Part shown: one piece after another, positions 21,592-33,590 of the stretch
Layout: every line of letters starts with the position of its first letter
Numbering within the stretch: the stretch's first letter is position 1
Assembly (NCBI GenBank): GCA_028456385.1
Contig: JALNQF010000039.1
Coordinates: 124,001 to 188,000, forward strand
Direction of reading: 5' to 3'
Length of the DNA: 64,000 bases
Source of the DNA: Ophiosphaerella korrae
Lineage: Eukaryota > Ascomycota > Dothideomycetes > Pleosporales > Phaeosphaeriaceae
Made by a program: the position numbers and the translations under genes
The notes under the pieces: generated by a model
What the model was told of the DNA's origin: nothing
Database searches by the model: none
Seen by the model: the letters and a program-made list of their open reading frames with translations, nothing else

Positions 21592-23212
21592 TATTGAAGA
21601 TACCGAAAGCGAGGTAGCTTTCCCTTATATACTGAGGGTAAGGGACGGAAGATTCGATCAGACGTGGGTGCATCGCAACCATTACGCCACCGGGGCTAAT
21701 TACTCCACAGTGTTTCCTCTTTCCATCCAAGTCCGCATGAAACTATCGCATTTTCCGAGGAAACAATTGGGCCAGACCGCAAACCATCTACAAGCACTCC
21801 CGATAAGAAGGATGATACCGAGGATTACGACGAGTTAATAGTCCGACCAGACCTCCAGTCAAAAGGACAGCAGCGTGCTTCACCTCCCAAGGGCTTGGAG
21901 GCTTTGATAGGTCAACTTTTCAGCAGGGCCAAAAAAAAAATAGCGCCAGACCCCGTTTCGCAGGCCTTTCTGAAACAAGCACCGAACAGCAGTCTAGTCG
22001 TGACGAAGTACGTGATCCTATACACTCGCTGATGAAGGACTTGACGGAACGTCTCGGCGAGCTTTCAAATTCCCAGCGCCCAAAGCAAACAGGTGGGAAG
22101 TATCTTCATGGCACCCGCTCCATTTCGCGGCACAGAGAGGCAGTGCAGCCATGTGCCGTGCACTGCTCTCCAAGGGGTCAGGGGTCGATACACTCACCGA
22201 CGAGGAGGCCACGCCGTTGATCATCGCTGCGCAGAACGGGCATCTCGACGTGGTGCGGCTGCTCGCCGAAAAGGGGGCGAACGTGAATGCGCAAACCAAG
22301 GATGGACGCTGTGCGCTGCATCAAGCCACGGGGAACGGACAAATCGAGGTGCTACGGTTCTTGATTGCGCACCATGCTGACGTCAACGTCGGGGACCACA
22401 GAGGCAACACGCTGCTCATCGCTGCGTGCATTTACTATCTCAAGGAGAGATCCGACGTCGCGCTCGATATTGTAAAGCTCTTGATAGACAAGGGGGCCGA
22501 CCCGAACAACGCCGATGACGATGGGACGCTGCCGCCGGCGCTAGCCTGCATGTTCGAGCTTAAGGACCTCGCGCGCGTGCTGATTGAGCATGGCGCCGAC
22601 GTCAACGCAAAGGACTATAGAGCTGCGAGGCCGCTTTGCAACGCGGCGAACGACGCCCACATCGGTCTCGTGCGGCTACTCCTAGGCTCCGGCGCCGATC
22701 CCAACTCAAGGGAGGGTAGACAGTGGACGCCGCTGCATCTTGCCGCCCAGAACCTGAAGCTGGCGACCTGCGACGTGATGCGCGCCCTAGTGAATGCGGG
22801 CGCCGACGTAAACGCCAGCATAGATGTTGGCGGCACGGCAATGCACCTTGTGTCCCAGGAAGGAAACACTGAGGGTGCGCGCATTTTGATTGATGCAGGC
22901 GCCGACATAAACGCCCGGGGCAAGGGTTTCCGCACTCCTATCTTCTCAGCCATAGCTAATGCCCATCTGGACATGCTGAACTTGCTGGCAGCCGAAGGGG
23001 CTCTTCTCGATCTAGTAGACAAGGATGGGCTGGGTCTAGTACATGTTGCTGCATTACAAGGCAGTGTCAAGGTTATGAAGCGAGTATTACAATTTGATCT
23101 GGACATCAATTTGCGGGCGCAGTACAAGCAGTTAACCCCTCTTCATCTGGCTACACAGAACACTACTGAGGAAATAGTTGAGGTACTTCTCGATTATGGG
23201 GCTAAAGTATAA
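21592..23212 (+). CDS. ankyrin-repeat protein with a frame-scrambled N-terminal part
   Basis: From 22151 a clean 353-codon frame holds about ten ankyrin repeats ('TPLIIAAQNGHLDVVRLLAEKG', 'HQATGNGQIEVLRFLIAHHAD', 'TPLHLAAQNL' and so on). It ends with TAA at 23212 after a C-terminal half-repeat. The same frame already reads 'HPLHFAAQRGSAAMCRALL' before the ATG, so the gene starts further upstream. Coding-like acidic and polar sequence continues back to about 21592, but in other frames. The switches fall at a run of ten A (21931-21940) and near 22092-22100, plus a TAA near 21700. Ankyrin repeats mediate protein binding; the partner is unknown. The repeat region is GC-rich with no RIP look, unlike its surroundings. 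Possibly a functional gene with sequence errors in its 5' part. Confidence 0.75.
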
Positions 23213-23861
23213 CGCAAGGTAAAGTTTAGGCACTCAATCTATCCTAGGGAAGTAAATAGAATATATATATAGTGTAATTTGTTTGGGGAGGGGGGTATGT
23301 AGTGATGGGTGTTTTAAATAAAATACTGTACGTAACGGAGGTAGTACTGTAAATATTATGTTTATACCCTCCTACAGAGATTACAATCAAGATATAGGAC
23401 AGAATTATTTCAATTCTAGTTTAACAAGATAAGCTCCCCCCTACTTATTTAACCTCACTCCTCCGTAAGAACCAACCGCTTGCCCTCGGTACTACTTACC
23501 CAGTCCCCAGGCCATAACATCCAGGTTAGTAGGTTAGTAATTGCTAATAATTGCTAACCTACTAATCTTGTTACGTGTTCAGCTTGTGTCTGGTTGAGTT
23601 GTCCCAATCAAGTTCCTGGTATTCGTGCATTGGGCTGATTGGTTCGAGCTCGGGCGAGCTTGTTTGGTTATTCGTAACGAAAATAACGTGTATCACGCGA
23701 ACACGTGTGTTACGCACACAGACACGTTAATCTACGGGCCATTGCTACCCCGCACCATCCCGCAAACGTCGTGTCATGTCAACAAACATCAATCTTCAAC
23801 TTCGGTCATCTCTCATTTCCATAGCTCTACACTCGCATAATTATCCCCGCTAAACATCGAC
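23213..23861. other. intergenic, AT-rich then promoter-like
   Basis: 23213-23600 is AT-rich with a long purine/G run near 23285 and repeated TTAGTAGGTTAG-type words. 23600-23861 is the upstream region of the C2H2 gene and contains repeated CACGTGT/CGTGT words near 23688-23722. No frame of interest was seen. Confidence 0.4.
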
Positions 23862-25091
23862 ATGCTACTCTCGCCTTTGCCTTCTCCCCTCCAGTGCTTC
23901 TGTGGTCGCCAATATTCCAATCCGGTTGACCTGCAAGAACACCGCGTTGCACGGGGCCACTACCCTTCGCACCGCTGCAACTCATCGTGCCGCCACCCAC
24001 CCGCAAAAGACCACGATGGCCTGACCCGCACTTGTGCAGAGTGCAAAAAGATATGCGAGCGGGAAGACATCTACCAAGACCACCTTATCGCCACTAGGCA
24101 CTGCTACTGCACGGATTGCAGCCTCACCTTCTCAAGCACAAAGGCTTTGGAAGTCCATCTCAAGAAGGTCGTTCACGCATCTGAATTCAAATGCTGCGAC
24201 TGCGATTTGTCCTTCACCGATGTTCACGCACTGCTTGCGCATATGAAACGGCCGGAGCATAAGAAGCCAAAGCAACAAGTATCAACCACAAAGGCCAATA
24301 AGATTGATATTGTAGCTACAAGAAACAATAAATGCGATGCCTGCACCAGGTCGTTCTCGACACCGCAAGCGCTAGAGCAACACAAGAACTCAGTCAAACA
24401 TAAACCTCTTAGTGACCTGCGTTGTCCGATGGATCAAGGATGTCGTGGAAACTTCAAATGCCCATCGGCTCTGATAAGCCATCTTGAGAGCGGCAAGTGT
24501 AGATCGGGCATGGATCGTGATGACATATTGGAAATGGTTCAGGCTTCCGATATTGATGGGGTTATACTTGATCGCAGCCGATTGGTTCTCACGCCTTTGA
24601 CCTCCCAAGCTTTTTCTCTGGCGAATACGCCTTCTCTCGGCCCGGAATCGTCAATGAGTGAAAGCCAGTGGTCGCTGCTCACTCCGAGAAGCTCATCACA
24701 TGGCAGCGTTGCGGGCAGTATAGACGAATGGTCGTTATTGGAAGGAAGTCAAGGCTCGATAAAAATAGGGCCTGTAACAAATCTGCGTTGCCCACTCTGC
24801 CCTAGGAAGCGGAAGCCTTTTAAAACTATTCGGTGTCTTGAGCAACACATGAGCTCACCAGCTCATAGCGCAAAGTTATACCATTGTCCAAGCGACTTCC
24901 TACTTCAACTTCTCGGCCCGAAAGCTGGACATAAGAAGGAAGAAAAACATTTTGCAACTTTGAGTGGCTTGGTCCAACACCTCGAGGCTGGGGCGTGCAA
25001 GGGCGGAAAAGGCGGGTTTTTACACTGTGTCAATCTTATCCAGAGCAAACTCGATCAATTCGGGTTTGGAGGGATGCGCATCATGTTGTAG
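23862..25091 (+). CDS. multi-C2H2 zinc-finger protein
   Basis: Intact single exon, 409 residues, ATG 23862. Zinc-binding pairs run through the protein: 'CFCGRQYSNPVDLQEHRVARGH' near residue 11, 'CAECKKICEREDIYQDHLIATRH', 'CTDCSLTFSSTKALEVHLKKVVH', 'CCDCDLSFTDVHALLAHMKRPEH', 'CDACTRSFSTPQALEQHKNSVKH', a Cys-rich 'CPMDQGC' finger, and near residue 305 'CPLCPRKRKPFKTIRCLEQHM'. Wide His spacing (H-x4-5-H) is typical of fungal U1-like/C2H2 proteins that bind nucleic acid. A Ser-rich linker separates the N-terminal block from the last fingers. Probably nuclear. No close functional name can be given. Confidence 0.9.
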   Translation: MLLSPLPSPLQCFCGRQYSNPVDLQEHRVARGHYPSHRCNSSCRHPPAKDHDGLTRTCAECKKICEREDIYQDHLIATRHCYCTDCSLTFSSTKALEVHLKKVVHASEFKCCDCDLSFTDVHALLAHMKRPEHKKPKQQVSTTKANKIDIVATRNNKCDACTRSFSTPQALEQHKNSVKHKPLSDLRCPMDQGCRGNFKCPSALISHLESGKCRSGMDRDDILEMVQASDIDGVILDRSRLVLTPLTSQAFSLANTPSLGPESSMSESQWSLLTPRSSSHGSVAGSIDEWSLLEGSQGSIKIGPVTNLRCPLCPRKRKPFKTIRCLEQHMSSPAHSAKLYHCPSDFLLQLLGPKAGHKKEEKHFATLSGLVQHLEAGACKGGKGGFLHCVNLIQSKLDQFGFGGMRIML

Positions 25092-26385
25092 AGTGTTCGC
25101 GGTTGATGTGCATTGTAACGGGCACGATTCTCGGTTGTGCGGTGTCGAGAATGATATGAGAAGGCCGTAAAAGATATTCGAAAGCAAGGAGCTTTAATTA
25201 AGTTGAGCACATTATTGAGATTACGTCCATGAATAGTTGTCACCAGTTAGTTATTGGGTATTTTAGAGACGTTACATTCAAGATCCTGACTCGATACAAG
25301 CACGAGCTTTCCGCAATATCGCAATAAGTACAGGGCCTTGGGTGAATCAGCGGTGTGCTGCAGCACTCATATGACGGTTCTTACAGGCTCCTGAGTTTTG
25401 TGCTGGCGGGTGATGCTGTGGTGTGTTTGTCGTCAAGCACGCTATGACACACGTGGGTGACAAGGCTCTTGTTTCAGAAGCTTGTCACGCTTGCCTTGAC
25501 CTCACATTCTCGGAACACAGTCTATCGAGCAGCGAGTGGGTATATTGTTGTATAGTAGAACCGCACGTGATCAGCCTTGCGGCTCTGTGTGGGTTCCGAG
25601 TAGGATCGGATGGAGTCGATAGCAACCGACACCAACTCGTCATATAGCTACTCAACCCATATATTTCAACTCAACTCGCCAACTGCGGGTCGCCACCTGC
25701 CTCCTACTTCTACGTGCATCCTAGCATACCACGATATGTCGCAATTTAGCGCGAGCGAGATACGGTCAACGAAAACAGTTCGGAGGTATCCAACAGTTGA
25801 CCATGAATGAAAATCCTCAATTCATCTCTTGCCGCGCCTTGTCCATGCGACACCAAAAATAAGCTGTATTTTCCTCTGAAATAATCGGATCTTTCCATCT
25901 TTGCAGATGGCCATAAAGTTCAACAATTGCATCCATCAAGACGGGAGCAAATCGACGCACCAAAACAAACGAGAATCCTTCCGATGACAAGATCCCAGAC
26001 AGATCTTCGCATAGGATAGCCTGCACTATACTCAAAGTCAAGAAGTTTTGGGATGGTCGATGACCACGGCTGATGCAGCTATGCCGCTACCCCAGATTCC
26101 GTAGGGGAATCCCGTCGAAAGGGTCGAATTAAGCTTTCTCAAGGCATAGCTATCTAGAGCGGACGCCGTCGCGGTCATCACTTGCCCGTGCGATCAATTA
26201 CATTGAAAAATACATGTGCGATATCGTCGTCACCTTTCGCGGTGCGTATGGTTCTGGAGAGTGTTTTACTTCAGTCATATATAGAGGGTGGTGCGCCCTT
26301 TGGAATCGAGACTACGTGCTTGCATTAGCACGGCCAGTTTGGGATTCACTAAATACTATGTGTGGGAATAACAGGAACCGCCATC
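25092..26385. other. intergenic; holds a short solo repeat
   Basis: Apart from the element at 25546-25733 (separate entry), only short frames are present. One minus frame, 25817-26041, reads like protein but has no known domain and no ATG-led structure. I cannot support a gene here. Confidence 0.4.
25546..25733. repeat. 188-bp terminal-repeat element, 'empty' copy, ATAT target duplication
   Basis: The element starts TGTTG and ends CCACG and is flanked by ATAT at 25542-25545 and 25734-25737. A second copy at 50104-50826 has matching ends (TGTGG...CCACA) and is flanked by CCAT on both sides. Outside these limits the two copies diverge, so the boundaries are supported twice. The ends are imperfect inverted repeats of about 13 bp. 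This copy carries CATAT at 25641-25645, exactly where the other copy holds a 507-bp LTR. A small solo LTR or a MITE with a 4-bp duplication are the two options. Confidence 0.75.
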
Positions 26386-27271
26386 ATGTTCAAGTCTGCG
26401 AAGCCATACTTTGGTATGACTGGAGCATGGCTCACGTTCTGGGCCACGGTTCCTTGTGCAACGGATATGGTATGATGTTTAGATTCTTCTCTTTCAATTT
26501 CAAGTGCTAAGTTCCAGACACTATTTGGGTAGGTATGACCAAGGTGTTTTCCGTAAGTCTCACCCATCCGCTCCTAACTGAATTTCAACTTATCACTATC
26601 TCCAGACGGTACCATTATTACTCCAGACTTTCTCGACCAACTCGATCTTACGGGCAAAGCCACTGCCATCAGTAAGGTGACCGCCATCTACGACATTGGA
26701 TGTTTCCTCGATGCTTTCTTTGTGTGCGTCATTGGGGGTCCGCTGGGAAGAAAGAAATTCATTTTTTCTTGGTATAATCATTATAAGTATCGGTACTATT
26801 GTCCAGATTGCGTCGTTTGGCGTGCCTAAGATGATTGTTGGGCGGTTATTACTAGTGTTAGGAATAGTATCAATACATCCCCTGGTATATTACCGCAGGA
26901 CAAAAATAGAGGCCGTTTACTGACATTATTAGCACCCGTCTACCAAGGCGAAACCTCAAAAGCAAGTTAGCGTGGCAAGTTCATTGTTATTGAGATAATT
27001 ATAAACATCTTTGGTTTCCCCCTCTCAAACCAGGTTACATTCGGCTTTTCGTAAGCTTATCAAACTTCATTGAATTACAAGCCCAACTTACGGCCTATAG
27101 CTTCGGCCCCGGCAGCGCAGCCTAGCGTGTCCCTCTTACCTTCCAAATCCTCTTCATAATCATCCTCTTCGCCACTATTCCATAGCTCCCCGAAAGCCCG
27201 CGTTGGCTTACAGCTCATGGCCACATCGACGAAGCCAAAAACATCCTAGAGACTCAACTTCAGCGATAGGG
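26386..27271 (+). pseudogene. hexose/sugar transporter (MFS) relic
   Basis: From ATG 26386 broken frames give 'KPYFGMTGAWLTF', 'YDQGVFS' (the family motif after helix 1), 'GTIITPDFLDQ' and 'VTAIYDIGCFLDAFF' with 'GGPLGRKK' (the loop 2-3 motif). Much later come 'YSFGPGSAA', 'VPLTFQILFIIILFATIP' and 'LPESPRWLTAHGHIDEAK', the sixth helix and central loop. Parts of helices 3-5 and the whole second half are missing. Several stops are TAG in place of Trp or Gln codons. The order and spacing follow fungal sugar porters. It is a dead, truncated copy. Confidence 0.75.
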
Positions 27272-29175
27272 AAAAAAAACTATAATAAGTACGTAGTCAT
27301 AGGTAATCCTATCTAGCACAGAATAGCTCGATGGGTGCCTTAGAAGTACCCCTATTCGTTGCGTATCATTTCGCATAATTTTATCAAAGCATACACTCTA
27401 GCGGTGTATCAACAATAGAAAATCGACGTAGAAATAGAGCTAGACGAGATTTGCTAGGCAGTATTTGGGTTAGCAACACCCTTAGGAGGCGAGGACGTCC
27501 AAAATATACTGTTAATAGTAAGCTTAGTTTTAAATCTATGAGAATCGCTCTAGGGAGTACGAATCAATACTTCTAAGACGAAAATTGGCGCTAGTTATTA
27601 GATACTAGCCTCCTAAAAGATCTTGCATCACAGAGTCGCATAGCTGAAGAGACTAAGCCTAATATAGTACGGTAGATAGATAGTCAATGCAGCAATATTC
27701 CAATTCGTGAGGTAGGATATAGGTCAGCCTTCCTGTGCGTGCCAGAATCCATATAGGTCGTTCTGTTCGTTAGTATACAGTAGTAGAAGTTCGGGCGCAA
27801 TAAATCTACTAATAGTTAGGCTTGATACCCTAGAGTAAAGCCTTAAGCTTCCTTGCTAACGTTATTTAACCAAGACCCTTAAGCACAAAAGCGAAATATA
27901 ATAGCTACCTACAAACTGAGAATTTAATACTGTGGGGTTAGCAGGGCAGCCTAGATAGAGAGACAAATTCGTACAGTAGTAGTAAATACGTAAATTTTAG
28001 GTAGGCACAAGGCACTAGTCTTAAGCTCGTATAGTTAAGCAAATTACAAATACTGCTTAAAAAGATGTAGTAATGTAGATATACGGCCGGCAAAAAGCTT
28101 AGTTAGCAATATTATTATTACCTACCTATAACTAGCAATCTAATACATAACTTTAGTAGCGCACCACACAACTATATTAACTATTACCACAATGAAGCCA
28201 CAAATACGCCCTACCTATACGAGGTACCTTTCGCTGAAGCATAGTCCAGGGTTGATACGGTGAGTGTTGCTGTTAGGTCTATGGCACCCGCGTTGCACCG
28301 CGATACAACAAATCTCTTCGACGTAGGTATATCCTTTCATTGGGACTACTCTCCTGAGTGGCAACCTATTTGGTTGATTCATGCGCGGTCGGAGGTCTCT
28401 AGCCAACAGTAAGATGCATAGCCGCCCTCGCTGCATTCGCATTTGAAGACTTGTTTCAAAGCTGTTGTGCACTTAGAGTAGATCTCACTCCTACAACTGA
28501 CTTCAAAATATTGGTATAAATATATTTTCCTTGACGCCAGTGCTAAGTTGTGGCAGGTGTTACGGAGTGACTTGAGAAATACTGTACTACAATTTATTTT
28601 ATTCCCAAGTGTAGACGCTTAGATAAGTTGTATTCCGGCACCTAACAAAGTTTCCAAGACGCACTACGGCGTGCTACATTACTACGTTGTTTTATAATAG
28701 ATCGAGGAGTATATACCGCGTGTGTTGGCCTTACTTCGGGAAGTCATAGTCCTACGATTGCGGCGTGTTCAAATCTTAGGCCATCTTACAACTACTTTAG
28801 TAGTTACGCTGCACTCTGCTTCCGGACACGAGGTCGCGATCGAACAGAAATTTCAAGGCACGTTCACGATAGTATAAGCACTACAGTTTGTTCTTCTCGA
28901 AATCCGATGCAGCTTAGTGGCGAGTTACTGTGCATATGCAACTCGGAAATGCTTCGAAATACTCATAAAAGAATTAGCCCGAATACTAACAATGAATTCG
29001 ATCAAACGTTATAATCCACCAGTTGTATATTGTGTGTACAATAATGCGGCGAGATCACGAAACGCATAGTTCCAACATTTGCATCGCTGAGCATAGCCTA
29101 GTAATTATGGCCTACAAGTCAATATGAGGATAAACCGTATGGTCGACATGTGAAATAATTTATTCAAAAAGCATA
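27272..29175. other. AT-rich, stop-rich repeat graveyard
   Basis: 27280-28200 is dense in TAG/TAA on both strands, as in strongly RIP-mutated transposon DNA. 28215-28472 is locally less AT-rich and open on the minus strand without a known domain. 28500-29175 again lacks frames. I see no intact feature and cannot name the original element. Confidence 0.45.
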
Positions 29176-29321
29176 ATGTCCAGCAGTAGAAAGACATCCG
29201 TTCTTGCTCACCCCACCAAAGTAGTCATCACAAGTTGCCTGAATAGCCAATCTTCCTTTTTCATTGTCTCGCACGCTAAAATCGAGAACTCGAAATGTTT
29301 TGTATATAGCTCTGTCTTGAT

Positions 29322-30295
29322 GTGCTGTTACTCAAACTTCACGGCGGCATCTATGGTCACATGATCGATGGCGATTGTGGAGGTCTGTCATTCATCTTTC
29401 ATACGACTATTTATTTGCTAAGGCTAGCTTCAGAGGATACTCAGTTCATCCAATATAGAATTGATGCGGCCCTTCGACTAATTTCCAAAACTGTGACGGA
29501 ACCCCATCAATGCAGATGTCGACAACTGGCACAATACCCTGTTCAAAACCCGCTTCGAAGGCTTATCAAGGATAAATCAGCGTACCAATGACGATCGGAC
29601 TTCGCTCCTTCAGGATATCGTAGACGTTCGCTTCTACTGCACTGTCAAACGAGTTGAAAAAAATCAAGCAAGAGAATATGTAAACAAAGATCGAAACGTT
29701 GCCTACAGGCCAAATGAAATTTCAGATCGCTATGGGAATTGTCTCGATATCAGAGAACCAACCATAATGATAACATTCACTGTTAGGAAACAATATTCCG
29801 GGATCCAAATTTACCCTTGTTACCTCCACGAGGCGCGCGATTTCAAATTAAGGGATCTTTCTAATCTTCCTTTATCGGCCTATACAAGTCTTAGCAAGAT
29901 AGTGATTCCCATAGTGGCGAAATTCAAATACAAGCCAATCGATACTTTCGTCCTAACAGACAAAGTCATTATGCACGAGTGGACACATACAGACCGGGCG
30001 TACCCACCGACAGAAGACTGACAACCCCATGCCTAGTATATAATACTACGCGAGGAGGTAGGTATCCCGTTGCTTTCTAGTAAAGCATGGAGCCACTCCT
30101 AAAATGCGCGTTTTCGGACTAGCGCTCCAATCCGAAGTTGTCTCGTTCTATACAGTGGATGCCTGTGACATCCCTTATACATTAAGGGATAGCAAGAGGA
30201 TTAGAAAGCTCCTCAAAGCTTCAATTAGTAAAGTCCTCACCCTTTCGAATCTTAGCTTCTCATTATTCATTCCGTCATGTCATCTAGATACTTGA
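29322..30295 (+). pseudogene. zinc metallopeptidase-like secreted protein relic
   Basis: Open pieces in changing frames (29322-29591, 29600-29760, 29767-30021, 30104-30295) read like one protein. The third contains 'DKVIMHEWTHTDRAY', an H-E-x-x-H zinc site, preceded by 'RDLSNLPLSAYTSL'. Second-frame text before it ('YCTVKRVEKNQAREYVN', 'YGNCLDI') fits the same protein. Stops and shifts separate the pieces and no ATG-to-stop frame covers the site. M35/aspzincin-like fungal proteases and protease-like effectors have this layout. The exact family is uncertain. Confidence 0.5.
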
Positions 30296-30299
30296 CGAG

Positions 30300-33200
30300 G
30301 AGAGGATATTAGATCGATTGTAGTGAATGTTAGATATAGTCCGCTGGTCGAGCAGCTAAATACTCTAAAAATGAGGGGATCCGTTATTGTAAGAAAGTGG
30401 CGGTCCAGTGCGGACTGATATAATGTATAATAGGGGTTTATTTAAGTATAGTCATACATGTATAGGCCTCTATTCACTCTATACGTAATGTTACTAAAGC
30501 AATACGGGCAATAATCAAATATATGCCTATGATGCATTATATTAGTCTGCACTAGGCCGCCTATTTCTCATATTAGGACCTGTTGCTCGCAGTCTATTCC
30601 AGCATCACAAGGGAGTAGAATTTCCGTTCTACTTGGAGGGTGTAGGAAGGTACTAAGAAGGATTAGGAAATTTTCTGCCTTGTTGTATTGACGTATCCAA
30701 GCTGTTCACGTAGGGATGCCTACCATAATCATCTTAAATAACTGATGGCTTCGCTGCCCAACTTTGCAGTGATCTGTCGCATTAAAGCCAAGCACTGCAT
30801 ACCATTTATTGTACACTGGTTTTTCAGAATCAGCATCTTTTCACTACCAAAAAAGCATAACGAAGTTGCTCCTCAATCTCTTCCCCATCTTACTGGCTCA
30901 GCTATCATACTACCAGGACACTGCGGACTTACCTAAGGCAAAGGGAATCCCTCTGTCTGCGTCAGGCCAGATATGCGTCAACCCTGTGACAGACCTCGAA
31001 CTTGAAAGATAGTGAGGATTACTTAGGATAGTAGTCGAAACTATCTCACAGGTTCTTTATCTGACATAATCTGCACGGTCTTAACATTGACCCGAATACA
31101 CAATGGTATCAGCCTGACGGTCCAACCACGGAGGTACGTTAGTGCGCAAAGGGGAGCCATCTACTCATCTGATGCATGTAATAGTGGATTAGCGTAAATA
31201 CCGAGTACCCTACCGATCTCCCTTATACTACTACCGTCAATAACCAACCGACTGTGAGAAAGGCTCCTGGAGCAATTGTCGCTGTTACTGCAACAGCTAG
31301 CGGACAAGGCATCGCGACTAGAGATGTCAGCATGCGCTGTCACCAAAGCTTCTTGACGTATTGAATAAATTTTTTAGCGAAGCGCAAGCCGCCTGTGGAG
31401 GGCAAAAGAAGCGAGCTTCATGCGACGTAAACCAAAGATTTGCTCAAAGGGTAGCTGATGAAGTAAGGCCAGGGGGAATATTAGAACTTGTAGGGAGCAA
31501 AGCCCGAGCTGTGTTGTCAGCCATTGTTAAGACCATTGCTGGCACCTATATTCAAAGTCTCTATGGGGTGCGTGCGGTCGGTACCCTTGCATCTATCCTT
31601 GTAACACGGAATTTACCCAGAAGGCCTCAGGCCTTCACTATGAGCTTTGCGTTACTTACACCTAGGGGCAAGGAGAATGAAGAAGACGGCAAGTGCTCAG
31701 TAAATACACCAAAAGGTGTCAATGCAGTAAGTTCCTAGTACAAGTTGAAGGGAGAGGATGGTTGACTGATAGCAGATAGCCTCACTGTGGAGACACTGAA
31801 TGCAAAGGAGATGACACAAAACCTAAGCAAAAGTTCACAGTGGTGTGTTATGATCTGTCCATCCCCAAACACGTAACAGGAACTCACAGTTGATAGGGCA
31901 ACTACAAAGGATGTGACTGCCTTACTACTGGTAAGTTTGTCGATGTGTATAACGCCAATACAGCTAAGTGTAAGGATAGGCTGAGCTGGCTGGAAATGCA
32001 ACAAAAGCTCCTACAAGACCTTACCAGTGGAAGTAGCAAGTCACCATTCTGCAATCACGGTGCAAGCCTCAGGGGTGGCCGCATACCGAGGGAATATTGT
32101 AATTGCGGTGATGGCAACAGGAAAACCCTGAAGTACTGAGTGGCCTCGTCTACTGCTTGGCCGTATAATGCTTGTCCATGCACAACGAATGACGGCTCAA
32201 CTGTGGCATTCAAACTGGAGTCGACTGCAACGCCATCTGCAACGCTCGGCGTAGACTGTACGCGTCCAAGAAAAATGGTTCAGGTCGACTAGTGAATTCG
32301 ATTTCATAAATCAATTTTGCAACCGCTACCATGCATTACGACTGAGGCCCGCCGGTAGTGGCATGAGCAACTCTGAATCGCAATATTTCAACGGGAATAA
32401 GAACCCCTACATTCGCATCTACGTATATCTAGATAATGTGTGTAGAGAGAAAGAGGTGATGACAATGAATAAAGAATAATGCACAAGGGCGCTTGACGCA
32501 ATTATGCATAATTGTGAGTATTTCGCTACTAGTATCAGGAAGAAAGAAAGCTAACTTGACTAATAGGCGAAAAAGGTACAGAAGAAGAGGATGTGCAGTT
32601 CTGTGGCAATCAGCCGTCAATGATTCAATATCGCAGCATTCAAGGGGCCTGGGAATCCTACATGCAGCGGTATTCCTAGCGAGAAGCCATGCTAGGTAGT
32701 AAGCTCGGGCACCTGGATTTCGGCCGCCTGCCACCAACCAGAAAAAGCGCTCCCAACTTTGGAGTAATGCAGCTCAACAACAACAATTATATTTACCACT
32801 AGCTACACATAGAATCGAATGCTAGAAGAGCTAAAGTAGCTACCTTGTTTTTAGCAGCCTTTATACGAGTTTTACGTGCTAATCTTGTAGCTTGAGTGGC
32901 AACCGCTTCTACCAATAGTCTAGTTCGCCTTAGGTTCAATATTATTCTCTTATCAAGGGCTATTATTAGCTTCTTAGAGTGTACTAGGCGCCTATCTTGA
33001 ATTAACCGAGGCGCTTACCTATATCTGTCCAACCAATCAACCTCCACAGGATAATTGATTTCAGGAGGAATTATGCGCAGAACGACCCAAATATGCAAGG
33101 AACGGCATGCTTGTTCGGACTTATCGCCCGAAGGGACCCGTTCCGCGCCGCCCTGCAAGGGGACATGGTACATGAGCTTGCACGCGAGCGAACGATTTCT

Positions 33201-33590
33201 ACCCCCAAACGAAATAGGCCATGCGCGATAATCGGTCGACTTCCCTTGAAGCCTGCAGGTTAGCGGCCTTGAATCGCCTCTTAGAACGCGATTAGTCTAG
33301 CAGCCCTGCAGTCATGTTATGCGAGCTAATATGGTGGGAATAGTACTAGCCCATTCGCTTGAAGAGTCGGCTCTTGGCCCCCAACACACTTCAGGGTTAT
33401 CTGGGCTTAACAACGGGACCTGGTGGTTAATTGATACTTCAAGTATGAGTCGAGAGAGCAATTTATTAAGCTGACAGGGCCAGTTTTCGGGTGTAGTTCG
33501 CCATCCGTTCAGGCCTCCATTCCTCACGCTTTGAATCCTTCAGACCTACTACGCCTTGCGGCACAGCAAACTTTTGTTCTTGTGACTACC
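30300..33590. other. long decayed region with one possible gene relic (31361-32139, plus)
   Basis: 30300-31340 and 32140-33590 show no convincing gene. Between them, 31361-31738 is open for 125 codons and is followed in other frames by Cys-bearing text such as 'CKDRLSWLEMQQKLL' and 'YCNCGDGNRKTL' (31945-32139). This looks like the C-terminal part of a secreted cysteine-rich or chitinase-like protein. Stops interrupt it and no family can be fixed. The rest has RIP-like composition with many TA-rich words. Confidence 0.4.

Noticed and set aside
22602..23127. Minus-strand frames 22602-22841 and 22615-23127
   Set aside because: They are produced by the codon periodicity of the ankyrin repeats on the plus strand.
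28740..28790. tRNA-like GTTCAAATC box
   Set aside because: No cloverleaf can be formed, and the region is RIP-like repeat DNA.
33531..33590. Longer N-terminus of the membrane protein from 33531
   Set aside because: The extra 20 codons start in poor context. The ATG at 33591 gives the usual short lead before the first helix.
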